This document shows positions 44,568 to 53,632 of a DNA stretch of 64,000 bases, one piece after another. Position 1 is the stretch's first letter. Each line of letters opens with the position of its first letter. The position numbers were made by a program, and so were the translations under genes. The stretch comes from Nocardiopsis algeriensis (GTDB taxonomy: Bacteria > Actinomycetota > Actinomycetes > Streptosporangiales > Streptosporangiaceae): assembly GCF_014203695.1 (NCBI RefSeq), contig NZ_JACHJO010000008.1:62001-126000 (forward strand), in the 5' to 3' direction. Under the pieces are notes generated by a model. That model was not told the origin of the DNA and made no database searches. It worked only from the letters and a program-made list of their open reading frames with translations.

Positions 44568-45653
44568 GTGACTGTGATCGACTGGGATGTAGCCGTCAAC
44601 ACCGGTGTCCGCCTCGTACGGCCCGGGCCGCAGGTGGACCTGCCCGACGCGCGGCAGGCCGTGGCCCAGTTGCGCGAGCTCTCCACCGTTGCCGCCGGAC
44701 ATGTACGCGACTTCACCGGGATGAACCCCCTCGTGCCCGCCGGGCCCGCGGCCGTCGTGGACCGCCCCGGCTGGATCAGGGCCAACGTCGACGGGTTCAG
44801 GGTGGTCATCGAACCCGTCCTGGAGCAGATGGGCGCACGGCGCCTGAGCGGCAGTGCCGCCGCGAACCTGACCGGTGCGGTCGGTGCGCGCGTCACAGGG
44901 GTGCAGCTGGGGGCGCTCCTGGCCTACCTGGCGGGGAAGGTCCTCGGCCAGTACGAACTCTTCCTCCCGCCGGACCCCGACGGGAACCTGCCGACCGGCC
45001 GCCTCACCCTGGTGGCCCCCAACATCGTCCACACCGAACGCGAACTCGACGTCGATCCCCGGGACTTCCGCCTGTGGGTGTGCCTCCACGAGGAGACCCA
45101 CCGCATGCAGTTCACGGCCACACCGTGGCTGCGCGGCTACGTCCAGGACCTGATGCAGGAGCTCCTGCTGTCCTCGGAGATGGACGCGGGCGACCTCATC
45201 ACACGCCTGCGCGCCGCGGGCGAGGCGGTCGCCGACGCCGTGCGCGGCGGTGAGGGAAACCTCATCACCGCGATCCAGAGCCCCGAGCAGCTGGAGATCA
45301 TGGACCGCGTCACCGCGGTCATGAGCCTGGCCGAGGGACACGGCGACTACGTCATGGACGCGGTCGGCCCCGAGGTGGTCCCCAGCGTGGAGAGGATCCG
45401 CGCCCGTTTCCAGAAGCGCCGCGAAGGCCTCGGTCCCCTCGACCGGGTGCTGCGCCAGGTGCTCGGCATGGACATGAAGATGCGCCAGTACGAAGAGGGC
45501 GCCGCCTTTGTCCGGGCCGTCGTGGCCGAGGTCGGGATGGCCGACTTCAACAAGGTGTGGACCTCGCGGGAGACCCTGCCCACCCTGGCGGAGATCCGCG
45601 AGCCCTCCGCGTGGGTGGACCGGGTCGTGCGCCCGGCCGCCGTCACGGAGTGA
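44568..45653 (+). CDS. Zinc-dependent metalloprotease-like protein (DUF2342)
   Basis: 361 aa. The motif CLHEETHRMQF contains HExxH, and a downstream MSLAEGHGDYVMDAVG supplies the third ligand candidate. These are the signature of the DUF2342 / coenzyme-F420-associated family always found next to dacB-tilS in actinobacteria. The protein is soluble, and its physiological substrate is unknown. The GTG start has a TAGGCT box 6 nt upstream rather than a ribosome site. It overlaps tilS by 4 bp (GTGA). Confidence 0.9.
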   Translation: MTVIDWDVAVNTGVRLVRPGPQVDLPDARQAVAQLRELSTVAAGHVRDFTGMNPLVPAGPAAVVDRPGWIRANVDGFRVVIEPVLEQMGARRLSGSAAANLTGAVGARVTGVQLGALLAYLAGKVLGQYELFLPPDPDGNLPTGRLTLVAPNIVHTERELDVDPRDFRLWVCLHEETHRMQFTATPWLRGYVQDLMQELLLSSEMDAGDLITRLRAAGEAVADAVRGGEGNLITAIQSPEQLEIMDRVTAVMSLAEGHGDYVMDAVGPEVVPSVERIRARFQKRREGLGPLDRVLRQVLGMDMKMRQYEEGAAFVRAVVAEVGMADFNKVWTSRETLPTLAEIREPSAWVDRVVRPAAVTE

Positions 45654-46633
45654 GCGGCCCGCCTCCCGCCGTGGCCGCCGTACGGTTGGCGGTCCGGCGG
45701 GCTCTGGCAGGTCTGCCCTCGGGGACCACCGTGCTGACCGCGTGCAGCGGCGGCGCCGACTCCCTCGCGCTGGCGGGGGCCGCCGCCTTCGAGGCGCCCC
45801 GCCTGGGTCTGCGCGCCGGGGCGGTCACCGTCGACCACGGGCTCCAGGAGGGCTCGGACGCGCGCGCCGACGACGTCGCCAAGGTGTTGGCGGGCCTGGG
45901 GCTGGACCCCGTGGTGGTGCGCCGGGTCGAGGTCGCCGACCGGGGCGGCCCTGAGGGGGCGGCCCGCGAGGCCCGCTACGCCGCGCTCGCGGAGGAGGCC
46001 GCCGCCCGCGCCCCGGCGGTGATCCTGCTGGGTCACACCCTCGACGACCAGGCCGAGACCGTCCTGCTCGGGTTGGCCCGCGGCTCGGGTGCCCGCTCGC
46101 TGTCGGGGATGGCTCCGCGCAGCGGGGACCACCTGCGCCCCCTGCTCGGGTTGGAGCGCGACACCGTCCGCCGCGCCTGCGACCTCATGGGGTTCACCGC
46201 GTGGGAGGACCCCCACAACCACGACCCCCGCTTCGCCCGCTCACGGGTGCGCCACGAGGCGCTCCCGGCCCTGGAGAGGACCCTGGGCCCCGGTATCGCC
46301 GCCGCCCTGGCCCGTACGGCCGCACTCCTGCGCGACGACGCCGACGCCCTGGACTCCCTCGCCGGCGAGCTGTACGCCGAGGCGGCGGTAGCGGAGGGGG
46401 ACCCCGGCCCGGTCCTGTCCGTGCCGGTGCTCCGGAACACCCCCGCCGCCCTGCGCACGCGCGTGCTGCGCCGCGCCGCCCTGGCCGCGGGCTGCCCGGC
46501 CGGCGCCCTGAGCGCCCACCACGTGCGCGAACTCGAAAAACTCGTCACGGCATGGCGTGGCCAGGCCCACATCGACCTCCCCGGAGGCATCCGCGGCCAC
46601 CGCATCGCCACCACCCTCCGCTTCGCCCAGTGA
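45650..46633 (+). CDS. tilS: tRNA(Ile)-lysidine synthetase
   Basis: 327 aa N-type ATP pyrophosphatase. The PP-loop is ACSGGADSLALAGAA (about 32-46), followed by VDHGLQEGSDARADDVA, LLGHTLDDQAETVLLGLARGSG and ARSRVRHEALPAL. It attaches lysine to C34 of tRNA-Ile(CAU) so that AUA is read. The C-terminal domain is short, as in other actinobacteria. The start overlaps the metalloprotease stop. Its stop codon coincides with the first base pairs of a structured repeat array. Confidence 0.94.
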   Translation: MSGPPPAVAAVRLAVRRALAGLPSGTTVLTACSGGADSLALAGAAAFEAPRLGLRAGAVTVDHGLQEGSDARADDVAKVLAGLGLDPVVVRRVEVADRGGPEGAAREARYAALAEEAAARAPAVILLGHTLDDQAETVLLGLARGSGARSLSGMAPRSGDHLRPLLGLERDTVRRACDLMGFTAWEDPHNHDPRFARSRVRHEALPALERTLGPGIAAALARTAALLRDDADALDSLAGELYAEAAVAEGDPGPVLSVPVLRNTPAALRTRVLRRAALAAGCPAGALSAHHVRELEKLVTAWRGQAHIDLPGGIRGHRIATTLRFAQ

Positions 46634-47094
46634 GGGCGCCGGCGGGGTTCTGCAGGAGTGGAGCGAACGCCCGAGGAACGAGGGCGTGAGCGCAGCGACG
46701 AAGAACCGCGCCCTGAAGGCGCCCGAACAAGGGGGCTGCGGCCGCAGGCCGTCCGTTGAGGGTGGTGGCGGGCGACGGGCGGGATGAAGCGAAGCGGAGG
46801 CCCCAAAGCAAACACAGCGAGGGCGCCGGCGGGGTTCTGCAGGAGTGGAGCGAACGCCCGAGGTGCGAGGGCGTGAGCGCAGCGACGAAGAACCGCACCT
46901 TGAGAGCATCCGCTGAGGGTGATGTTGGGCAACGAACAGGCCGAGGCGAAGCGCCGGTCACTCACAAGCCCACCCGCGCCCCAGGGGGTGTGCCGTGAGG
47001 GCGCCGGCGGGGTTCTGCAGGAGTGGAGCGAACACGCGAGGTACGAGCGTGTGAGCGCAGCGACGAAGAACCGCGCCCTGAAGGCGCCCGAACC
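46632..47094. repeat. Three copies of a structured repeat between tilS and hpt
   Basis: Copies start at 46632, 46819 and 46997, each about 95 nt. Pairing in copies 1 and 3: outer GGGCGCC/GGCGCCC, then GGCGGGGTTCT with AGAACCGCGCC (10 of 11 pairs), then an inner hairpin with loop GAGGNNCGA. The inner stem is ACGCCC/GGGCGT in copies 1 and 2 but ACACGC/GCGTGT in copy 3, two compensatory changes. Copy 2 has lost the outer stem. Spacers repeat GAAGCGAAGCGGAGGCCCC (about 46784 and 47099). Short frames reading GVLQEWSE and VSAATKNR through each copy have no ribosome sites. Confidence 0.8.
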
Positions 47095-47249
47095 GGGGCC
47101 GAAGCGAAGCGGAGGCCCCAAAGAGGCACAGAGCGGAGGCCCCGAAGCAAGCACGACCGGGTACGCGGGTGTGGCCGGTCCCCCCGCCGTGTTGGGCACG
47201 TTTATCCTGGTTGCCGCAAACGGGGAACCCAGCAGCAAGGACAGTGGGC

Positions 47250-47804
47250 GTGGACGCTAAGGACATGGGCCGGGACCTGGAGAAGATCCTGGTCACCGAG
47301 GAGCAGATCAAGGCGCGTCTGGAGGAGATCGGCGCGCAGATCGACGCGGACTACGCGGGCAAGGATCTGCTGATCGTCGGGGTCCTCAAGGGCGCCGTCA
47401 TGGTGATGGCCGACCTGGCACGGGTGCTGCACAGCCCCGTCTCGATGGACTGGATGGCCGTCTCCTCCTACGGAGCGGGCACCACCTCCTCGGGGGTGGT
47501 CCGCATCCTCAAGGACCTGGAGACCGACATCAAGGACCGCGACGTCCTGATCGTGGAGGACGTCATCGACTCCGGCCTCACCCTGTCCTGGCTGGTGGGC
47601 AACCTCAAGTCGCGCGGTCCCCGCTCGGTCGAGGTCTGCACCATGGTGCGCAAGCCGCTGGCCTACGAGGTGGACCTGGACGTCAAGTACATCGGCTTCG
47701 ACCTGCCGAACGAGTTCATCATCGGCTACGGCCTCGACTACGCCGAGAAGTACCGCAACCTGCCGTTCATCGGCACTCTCGCTCCGCACGTCTACGAGAA
47801 GTAG
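47250..47804 (+). CDS. hpt: Hypoxanthine phosphoribosyltransferase
   Basis: 184 aa. The PRPP loop is VLIVEDVIDSGLTLSWL (about 99-115), with the N-terminal GVLKGAVMVMADL and the lid SSYGAGTTSSGVVRILKDL. It ends GTLAPHVYEK like relatives. It salvages hypoxanthine and guanine. The GTG start (VDAKDMGRDLE) follows AAGGAC by 7 nt and matches the usual actinobacterial N-terminus. The promoter must lie downstream of or within the repeat array. Confidence 0.95.
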   Translation: MDAKDMGRDLEKILVTEEQIKARLEEIGAQIDADYAGKDLLIVGVLKGAVMVMADLARVLHSPVSMDWMAVSSYGAGTTSSGVVRILKDLETDIKDRDVLIVEDVIDSGLTLSWLVGNLKSRGPRSVEVCTMVRKPLAYEVDLDVKYIGFDLPNEFIIGYGLDYAEKYRNLPFIGTLAPHVYEK

Positions 47805-47859
47805 GCCGTCTGCCGCCCGGCCGGTGTGGGACGGCCCGCACGGCCGGACGGGAACAACC

Positions 47860-47898
47860 GGCGGGGGCGCCGTCGTTGGTTCGATGACGGCCCCCGCC
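47860..47898 (+). terminator. Terminator after hpt
   Basis: GGCGGGGG (47860-47867) pairs with CCCCCGCC (47891-47898), continued by CCGTCGT/ATGACGG after a 2-nt bulge. Confidence 0.75.
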
Positions 47899-48080
47899 CT
47901 GTGGTTCTCCGTCCCGGTGATCGCGATCTCGCGGTGTGCCCGCCGGGCAGGGCGAGGTGTACCGTCGAAAGATCCCGCGTCCGGCGGGAAACCACGTGTC
48001 CGATATGAGGTCCTGCTTCGGAATGTCCTCCGGTGCGGGCGGCTGGTCAGGAGGGACGGACCCCACAGAGGTCCGCTCAC

Positions 48081-50117
48081 ATGAATCTGAAGCGTATATT
48101 CCGCGGCCCGTGGATATTGATCCTGGCCGTACTCCTCATACTTCTTCTCATCGTCCAGATGTTCGGCATCGGCGGGGGGCAGCAGCCCGAGGAGACCGAC
48201 ATCTCCCAGGTCCACCAGCTCATCGAGCAGGACAAGGTGGACAACGCCGAGATCATCGACCGTGACCAGCGCATCGTGCTGACCACGACCGAGGACGAGG
48301 TCTACGAGGCGTACTGGGTCGAGGGCCAAGGGCTGCAGCTCGCGGACATGCTCCAGGAGTCCCTGGACAGCGGCGAGAGCAACCTGGAGTCCTACGAGGT
48401 CTCGGTCGCGACCACCTCCGCGTGGACGACCATCCTGGTCAGCTTCCTGCCCCTCCTCCTGATCCTCGCGGTCTTCTGGTTCGTCTTCAGCCAGATGCAG
48501 GGCGGCGGCTCCCGGGTGATGAACTTCGGCAAGTCCAAGGCCAAGCTCATCACCAAGGACACCCCGAAGAACACCTTCGCCGACGTCGCCGGCGCCGACG
48601 AGGCCATCGAGGAGCTCCAGGAGATCAAGGACTTCCTCCAGGAGCCGGCCAAGTTCCAGGCGATGGGCGCCAAGATCCCCAAAGGCGTGCTGCTGTTCGG
48701 CCCTCCCGGTACCGGAAAGACACTCCTGGCGCGCGCCGTCGCGGGCGAGGCCGGGGTGCCCTTCTACTCGATCTCCGGCTCCGACTTCGTCGAGATGTTC
48801 GTCGGTGTGGGCGCCTCCCGCGTGCGCGACCTGTTCGAGCAGGCCAAGGCCAACGCCCCCGCCATCATCTTCATCGACGAGATCGACGCCGTGGGCCGCC
48901 ACCGCGGCGCCGGCATGGGCGGCGGCCACGACGAGCGCGAGCAGACCCTCAACCAGATGCTGGTCGAGATGGACGGCTTCGACGTCAAGGGCGGCGTCAT
49001 CCTCATCGCCGCCACCAACCGGCCCGACATCCTCGACCCGGCGCTGCTGCGCCCGGGCCGCTTCGACCGCCAGATCGTCGTGGACCGGCCGGACATGGAC
49101 GGCCGCCGCGACATCCTCAAGGTCCACTCCAAGGGCAAGCCGATGGCCGAGGACGTCGACTTCGACGTGATCGCCCGCCAGACCGCGGGGATGACCGGTG
49201 CCGACCTGGCCAACGTCATCAACGAGGGCGCTCTGCTGTCGGCACGCGCCGGGAGCGACACCATCACGCACGCCGTCCTCGAGGAGGCGATCGAGCGCGT
49301 CATGGCCGGCCCCGAGCGCAAGAGCCGGGTGATGTCCGAGTACGAGAAGAAGGTCATCGCCTACCACGAGGGCGGTCACGCCCTCGTCGGCCACGCGCTG
49401 CCCAACGCCGACCCCGTGCACAAGGTCACCATCCTGCCGCGCGGCCGGGCCCTCGGCTACACCATGTCGATCCCGACGGAGGACAAGTTCCTCACCTCCC
49501 GCTCGCAGATGATGGACCAGCTGGCCATGATGCTGGGCGGCCGCGCCGCGGAGGAACTGGTCTTCCACGAGCCCACCACGGGTGCGGGCAACGACATCGA
49601 CAAGGCCACCTCGCTGGCGCGCAACATGGTGACCGAGTACGGCATGAGCGAGCGCCTGGGCGCCCGCAAGTTCGGCTCCTCCAACACCGAGCCCTTCCTG
49701 GGCCGGGAGATGGCGCACACGCGCGAGTACTCCGAGGAGATCGCCTCCGTCATCGACGAGGAGGTGCGCAGGCTCATCGAGTCCGCGCACGACGAGGCCT
49801 TCGAGGTCCTGAACGAGTACCGGGACGTCCTGGACGAGCTGGTGGTCGCCCTGCTGGAGAAGGAGACCCTCTCCCGGGACGAGGTCCTGGAGATCTTCGC
49901 CCCGGTCCGCAAGCGGCCGAGCCGCGGCTCCTTCACCGGATACGGCAGGCGCCGGCCCTCCACGCGCCCCCCGGTGCTCTCCAAGAAGGAGATCGCCGCA
50001 GGCGCCACGGCGGTGAACGGCTCCGGTCCGCGGAGCACCGCCTTCGAGGGGCCGGAGACCGACAGCGGCGGACAGCTTCCGGGCCCGTCCGCCAGTTTCG
50101 AGGGAGATGACGAGTGA
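48081..50117 (+). CDS. ftsH: ATP-dependent zinc metalloprotease FtsH
   Basis: 678 aa. Two membrane spans (about 11-30 and 114-135) flank an extracytoplasmic loop. The AAA+ module has [25 protein letters not shown] and the second region of homology ([21 protein letters not shown]). The protease domain has [11 protein letters not shown]. The C-terminal tail of about 70 residues is disordered and Pro/Ser-rich. It degrades membrane and regulatory proteins. The ribosome site is weak (AGAGG). folE overlaps its stop by 4 bp. Confidence 0.96.
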   Translation: MNLKRIFRGPWILILAVLLILLLIVQMFGIGGGQQPEETDISQVHQLIEQDKVDNAEIIDRDQRIVLTTTEDEVYEAYWVEGQGLQLADMLQESLDSGESNLESYEVSVATTSAWTTILVSFLPLLLILAVFWFVFSQMQGGGSRVMNFGKSKAKLITKDTPKNTFADVAGADEAIEELQEIKDFLQEPAKFQAMGAKIPKGVLLFGPPGTGKTLLARAVAGEAGVPFYSISGSDFVEMFVGVGASRVRDLFEQAKANAPAIIFIDEIDAVGRHRGAGMGGGHDEREQTLNQMLVEMDGFDVKGGVILIAATNRPDILDPALLRPGRFDRQIVVDRPDMDGRRDILKVHSKGKPMAEDVDFDVIARQTAGMTGADLANVINEGALLSARAGSDTITHAVLEEAIERVMAGPERKSRVMSEYEKKVIAYHEGGHALVGHALPNADPVHKVTILPRGRALGYTMSIPTEDKFLTSRSQMMDQLAMMLGGRAAEELVFHEPTTGAGNDIDKATSLARNMVTEYGMSERLGARKFGSSNTEPFLGREMAHTREYSEEIASVIDEEVRRLIESAHDEAFEVLNEYRDVLDELVVALLEKETLSRDEVLEIFAPVRKRPSRGSFTGYGRRRPSTRPPVLSKKEIAAGATAVNGSGPRSTAFEGPETDSGGQLPGPSASFEGDDE

Positions 50118-50713
50118 GCGGGGCCGACAGCCTGCCCGGTAGACAGGTGGACAGAGAGCGCATCGAGCGTGCGGTACGGGAGATCCTCGTCGCGATCGGC
50201 GAGGACCCCGACCGCGACGGCCTGGTCAAGACCCCCGAGCGGGTCGCCCGGGCCTACGAGGAGCAGTTCGCGGGACTGGGCCAGAAGCCCGACGACGTGC
50301 TCACCACGGTGTTCGAGGCCGGGCACGAGGAGATGGTCCTGGTCAAGGACATCGAGCTCTACTCCACCTGCGAGCACCACCTGGTCCCCTTCTACGGGGT
50401 GGCGCACGTGGGCTACATCCCCGGATCCGACGGCCGTATCACCGGCCTGAGCAAGCTGGCCCGGCTGGTCGACGTCTACGCCCGCCGGCCGCAGGTGCAG
50501 GAGCGGCTCACCGGCCAGGTGGCCGACGCCATCATGGACCACCTCCAGCCGCGCGGCGTCATCGTCGTCGTCGAGGCCGAGCACCTGTGCATGACCATGC
50601 GCGGCGTGCGCAAGCCCGGTGCCCAGACCGTCACCTCGGCGGTGCGCGGCGTCTTCCGGAGCAGCGACCGCACCCGCGCCGAGGCGATGAGCCTCATCCT
50701 GGACCGCCGCTGA
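50114..50713 (+). CDS. folE: GTP cyclohydrolase I
   Basis: 199 aa. Zinc ligands are in [13 protein letters not shown] and [36 protein letters not shown] completes the active site. First step of folate synthesis (GTP to dihydroneopterin triphosphate). The GTG start overlaps ftsH by 4 bp, so expression is coupled to the protease gene. A 16-bp hairpin ends this transcript before folP. Confidence 0.96.
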   Translation: MSGADSLPGRQVDRERIERAVREILVAIGEDPDRDGLVKTPERVARAYEEQFAGLGQKPDDVLTTVFEAGHEEMVLVKDIELYSTCEHHLVPFYGVAHVGYIPGSDGRITGLSKLARLVDVYARRPQVQERLTGQVADAIMDHLQPRGVIVVVEAEHLCMTMRGVRKPGAQTVTSAVRGVFRSSDRTRAEAMSLILDRR

Positions 50714-50744
50714 CATCGGCGCCGCGTGACGCGGGAGACATCCG

Positions 50745-50780
50745 GGGAGGGCCGGGGGCCGCGCGGCCCCCGGCCCTCCC
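50745..50780 (+). terminator. Terminator between folE and folP
   Basis: GGGAGGGCCGGGGGCC (50745-50760) and GGCCCCCGGCCCTCCC (50765-50780) form a perfect 16-bp stem with a GCGC loop. Confidence 0.9.
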
Positions 50781-50790
50781 GCGAGACGCA

Positions 50791-50796
50791 TAGAGT
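50791..50796 (+). promoter_or_regulatory. -10 box for a leaderless folP transcript
   Basis: TAGAGT ends 6 nt before the folP ATG, directly after the terminator; folP has no ribosome site. The -35 region would fall inside the hairpin's 3-prime arm. Confidence 0.5.
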
Positions 50797-50802
50797 GTTT
50801 CC

Positions 50803-51708
50803 ATGGCGCCGAAACACACACTTCCAGGACTGCCCGACAAAGGGCGCTGCCTGGTCATGGGGGTCGTGAACGTCACCCCCGACTCCTTCTCCGACGGCGG
50901 TGCCTGGTTCGACCCGGAACGGGCGATCGAGCACGGACTGCGGCTGGTGGCCGAGGGCGCGGACATCGTCGACGTCGGCGGGGAGTCCACGCGGCCCGGG
51001 GCGCAGCGAGTGCCCGCGGACGAGGAGCTGCGCCGGGTCGAGCCCGTGGTGCGCGAGCTCGCCGCGCACGGCGTGGCCGTGAGCGTGGACACCATGCGGG
51101 CCGAGGTCGCGGAGCGCTCCGTCGAGGCGGGCGCCGTCCTGGTCAACGACGTCAGCGGCGGCCTGGCCGATCCGGCCATGGCGAGACTCGTGGCTTCTTC
51201 CGGCGTTGCCTATGTGTTGATGCACTGGCGTGGGCATAGTCATGACATGCAGAGCCGTGCCGTGTACACGGATGTCGTCCGGGAGGTCATCGATGAGCTC
51301 CGCGACCGTATGGAGGCCATGATCAGTGCAGGCGTCGACCCAGACCAGATCGTCCTCGACCCGGGCCTCGGGTTCTCCAAGCGACCGGAGCAGGCCCACA
51401 ACTGGGCTCTGCTCCGACATCTCGACCGGTTCCACGAGCTGGGCCGCCCGGTGCTGGTGGCCGGATCCCGCAAGCGCTTCCTGAGCCGCCTCCTGAGCGG
51501 CGCGGAGGGCGACCGCCCCTTCGTGGAGTGCGACGCCGCCACCGCGGCCCTGACCACGCTGTCCGCGGACCGGGGCGCCTGGGCGGTCCGGGTGCACGAC
51601 GTGCGCTCCAGCGCCGACGCCGTGCGTGTGGCGGCCGCATGGTCCGACGGGGGCGCGGGCCTGGACGAGGGACGCTTTCCCCGTACCGCGGTTCGAGGTG
51701 GCCGGTGA
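50803..51708 (+). CDS. folP: Dihydropteroate synthase
   Basis: 301 aa TIM barrel. The motifs are VMGVVNVTPDSFSDGG, DVGGESTRPGA, ndvsgg-type VLVNDVSGGLAD, VLDPGLGFSK and VAGSRKRFLSRL. It joins pABA to the pterin and is the target of sulfonamides. Codon use changes briefly around 51190-51260 (GCGTTGCCTATGTGTTGATG), with less GC than its surroundings. It probably has its own promoter and leads the four-gene run to folK. Confidence 0.95.
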   Translation: MAPKHTLPGLPDKGRCLVMGVVNVTPDSFSDGGAWFDPERAIEHGLRLVAEGADIVDVGGESTRPGAQRVPADEELRRVEPVVRELAAHGVAVSVDTMRAEVAERSVEAGAVLVNDVSGGLADPAMARLVASSGVAYVLMHWRGHSHDMQSRAVYTDVVREVIDELRDRMEAMISAGVDPDQIVLDPGLGFSKRPEQAHNWALLRHLDRFHELGRPVLVAGSRKRFLSRLLSGAEGDRPFVECDAATAALTTLSADRGAWAVRVHDVRSSADAVRVAAAWSDGGAGLDEGRFPRTAVRGGR

Positions 51709-52151
51709 AGTCGCGCCAGGAGGTCATGGAGCGCGTGGCCGAGGCCAACGCGCAGTTCTACAGCGCCATCGAGAACGGCGACATCGACCTGATGCGCAGT
51801 GTGTGGGCGGAGGAGCACGAGGCCCCCGACCTGGTGTGCGTCAACCCCGGCTGGCCCCTGCTGCGCGGCCGTACCGAGATCATCCGGGCCTGGTCGCTGA
51901 TCATGGCCAACGTGGTCTACATCCAGTACGTGCTCACCGAGACCCACATCGGCGTGGGCGGGGACATCGCCATGGTGACGTGCGAGGAGAACGTCCTCAC
52001 GGCCGAGGACGACAGCCCCGGGTTCGTCGCCGGGGGGCAGGTCGTCACGACCAACTTGTTCGTCGACACCGAGCAGGGGTGGCGGCTGTGGTCGCACCAC
52101 GCCTCCCCGGTGCTGATGGGCGAGGAAGAAGAGGACGAGGGCGAGGTCTGA
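51705..52151 (+). CDS. SnoaL/NTF2-like protein of the folate operon
   Basis: 148 aa with the cone-shaped SnoaL/NTF2 fold pattern: ANAQFYSAIENGDIDLMRSV at the start, WPLLRGRTEIIRAWSLIMAN in the middle and GWRLWSHHASPV at the end, followed by an acidic tail. It overlaps folP by 4 bp and folB by 1 bp, so it is made in step with folate enzymes. I know such a gene from the same spot in Streptomyces. No reaction is proven; it may fill a missing or auxiliary pterin step. Confidence 0.85.
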   Translation: MKSRQEVMERVAEANAQFYSAIENGDIDLMRSVWAEEHEAPDLVCVNPGWPLLRGRTEIIRAWSLIMANVVYIQYVLTETHIGVGGDIAMVTCEENVLTAEDDSPGFVAGGQVVTTNLFVDTEQGWRLWSHHASPVLMGEEEEDEGEV

Positions 52152-52522
52152 TGCGGGACCGTGTCGCGCTGCGCGGGCTGAGGGCCCGCGGCCACCACGG
52201 GGTGTTCGACTTCGAGCGGCGGGAGGGGCAGGACTTCGTCGTCGACGCGGTCCTGTACCTGGACACCGCTCCGGCCGCCGCCTCCGACGACGTCGGCGAC
52301 ACCGTGCACTACGGGGTGCTCGCCGACAGGCTGGTGGAGATCGTCACCGGAGAGCCGGTGAACCTCATCGAGACGCTCGCCGAGCGCCTGGCCGCCGTGT
52401 GCCTGGAGGAACCGCTGGTCGAACGGGTGGAGCTGACGGTGCACAAGCCGTCGGCGCCGATCGAGCACGAGTTCGGCGACGTCGCGGTCACCGTGGTCCG
52501 CGACCGGGGAGGGGCCTCGTGA
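52151..52522 (+). CDS. folB: Dihydroneopterin aldolase
   Basis: 123 aa. LRARGHHGVFDFERREGQDF carries the conserved Gly-His-Gly segment and catalytic Glu. IETLAERLAAVCL and VELTVHKPSAPI complete the family pattern with the catalytic Lys. It cleaves dihydroneopterin to 6-hydroxymethyl-dihydropterin. It overlaps the SnoaL-like gene by 1 bp (TGATG) and folK by 4 bp. Confidence 0.95.
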   Translation: MRDRVALRGLRARGHHGVFDFERREGQDFVVDAVLYLDTAPAAASDDVGDTVHYGVLADRLVEIVTGEPVNLIETLAERLAAVCLEEPLVERVELTVHKPSAPIEHEFGDVAVTVVRDRGGAS

Positions 52523-53055
52523 CCCGCGCGGTGCTGTCACTGGGATCCAACCTGGGGGACCGGGCGGCGGCCCTCCGGCGCGGCATCGAGGTGCTGCTGG
52601 AGGGCGAGGACGCCCCTGTGCCCGTGGCGCTCTCACCGGTGTACGAGACCGCCCCTGTGGGCGGTCCCGAGCAGGGCCGCTACCTCAACGCGGTCCTGCT
52701 CGTGGAGAGCGAGGGCACCCCCCGGCAACTGCTGGAGCGGGCGTGGGCGGCAGAGCGGGCCCTGGACAGGGTTCGTGAAGTCCGCTGGGGGCCGCGCACG
52801 CTCGACGTCGACGTGATCGCCTTCGGCCAGGTGCGGGACGACGACCCCGAGCTGACCCTGCCGCACCCGCGCGCGCACCTGAGGGCGTTCGTGCTGCGGC
52901 CGTGGCTGGACGCCGACCCCGGTGCCGAGCTCCCCGGCCTGGGCCCGGTGGCCGAGCTGCTGGCGGCGGTGACCGCCGACGACGAGGCGGGGGAGCAGGA
53001 GCTGTTCCTGCGTGAGGACCTCGAGCTCCGGCTGCCGGAGGAGGCGACCGGCTGA
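52519..53055 (+). CDS. folK: 6-hydroxymethyl-dihydropterin pyrophosphokinase
   Basis: 178 aa. LSLGSNLGDRAAALR, SPVYETAPVGGPEQGRYLNAV, the metal/ATP motif RWGPRTLDVDVIAFG and PHPRAHLRAFVLRPW are all canonical HPPK. It provides the activated pterin for FolP. The GTG start overlaps folB, and the DUF3180 gene overlaps its stop by 1 bp. Confidence 0.95.
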   Translation: MTRAVLSLGSNLGDRAAALRRGIEVLLEGEDAPVPVALSPVYETAPVGGPEQGRYLNAVLLVESEGTPRQLLERAWAAERALDRVREVRWGPRTLDVDVIAFGQVRDDDPELTLPHPRAHLRAFVLRPWLDADPGAELPGLGPVAELLAAVTADDEAGEQELFLREDLELRLPEEATG

Positions 53056-53549
53056 TGGGGGACGACGACGGGCGGCGGCTGCGGCCCACGGGGTGGCGGT
53101 TGCCGCTGGTGCTGTTCGTGGCGAGCGCCGTCGCCGGCGCCCTCGTCGCGCACGCGCTGCCCGGCCTGCCGCTGATCCCGTGGTCGGCGATCCCGACCCT
53201 GCTCCTGCTGGCGTTCGCGGAGGCGTTCACGGCACGGCGGACACGGCGCCGGATCCGCAGGGAGCCGGGGACCGAGCCGATCCCCCCGATCAGCGCGGCC
53301 CGCCTGGTCGCCCTGGCCAAGGCCAGCGTGCTGGTGGCGGCGGTGTTCGCGGGTGCCTTCGCGGGCATGGCGCTGACGGTGCTCGACACCCTGGAGCTGC
53401 CGGTCCACCGGGAGGTCTTCCTCACGGGGCTGGGCACGGCGGTGGCCTCGCTGCTGCTCATGGCAGCCGCCTACCGCCTGGAGTGGGCCTGCCGGGTGCC
53501 CGGGGACGAGGGCGGGAACGGGGACCGGAACACGCCCGGGACGGCGTGA
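53055..53549 (+). CDS. DUF3180 membrane protein
   Basis: 164 aa with four hydrophobic segments (LPLVLFVASAVAGALVAHAL, IPWSAIPTLLLLAFAEAFTA, ASVLVAAVFAGAFAGMAL, GLGTAVASLLLMAAAY), the DUF3180 arrangement. It follows folK in most actinobacteria and shares its stop (TGATG). The function is unknown. Confidence 0.88.
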   Translation: MGDDDGRRLRPTGWRLPLVLFVASAVAGALVAHALPGLPLIPWSAIPTLLLLAFAEAFTARRTRRRIRREPGTEPIPPISAARLVALAKASVLVAAVFAGAFAGMALTVLDTLELPVHREVFLTGLGTAVASLLLMAAAYRLEWACRVPGDEGGNGDRNTPGTA

Positions 53550-53632
53550 GCGGAAGCGGCCGACACGCCGGTGTCCCCGGCACCTGGGGCGGCCTGGGGC
53601 GGAATCGGCCGCCGGATGATTGACTGAGGCCC

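Noticed and set aside
46557..47260. Three short proteins with a GVLQEWSE motif in the tilS-hpt gap
   Set aside because: The similarity comes from the repeat copies. Differences between copies preserve base pairing rather than codons, and starts and ribosome sites are missing.
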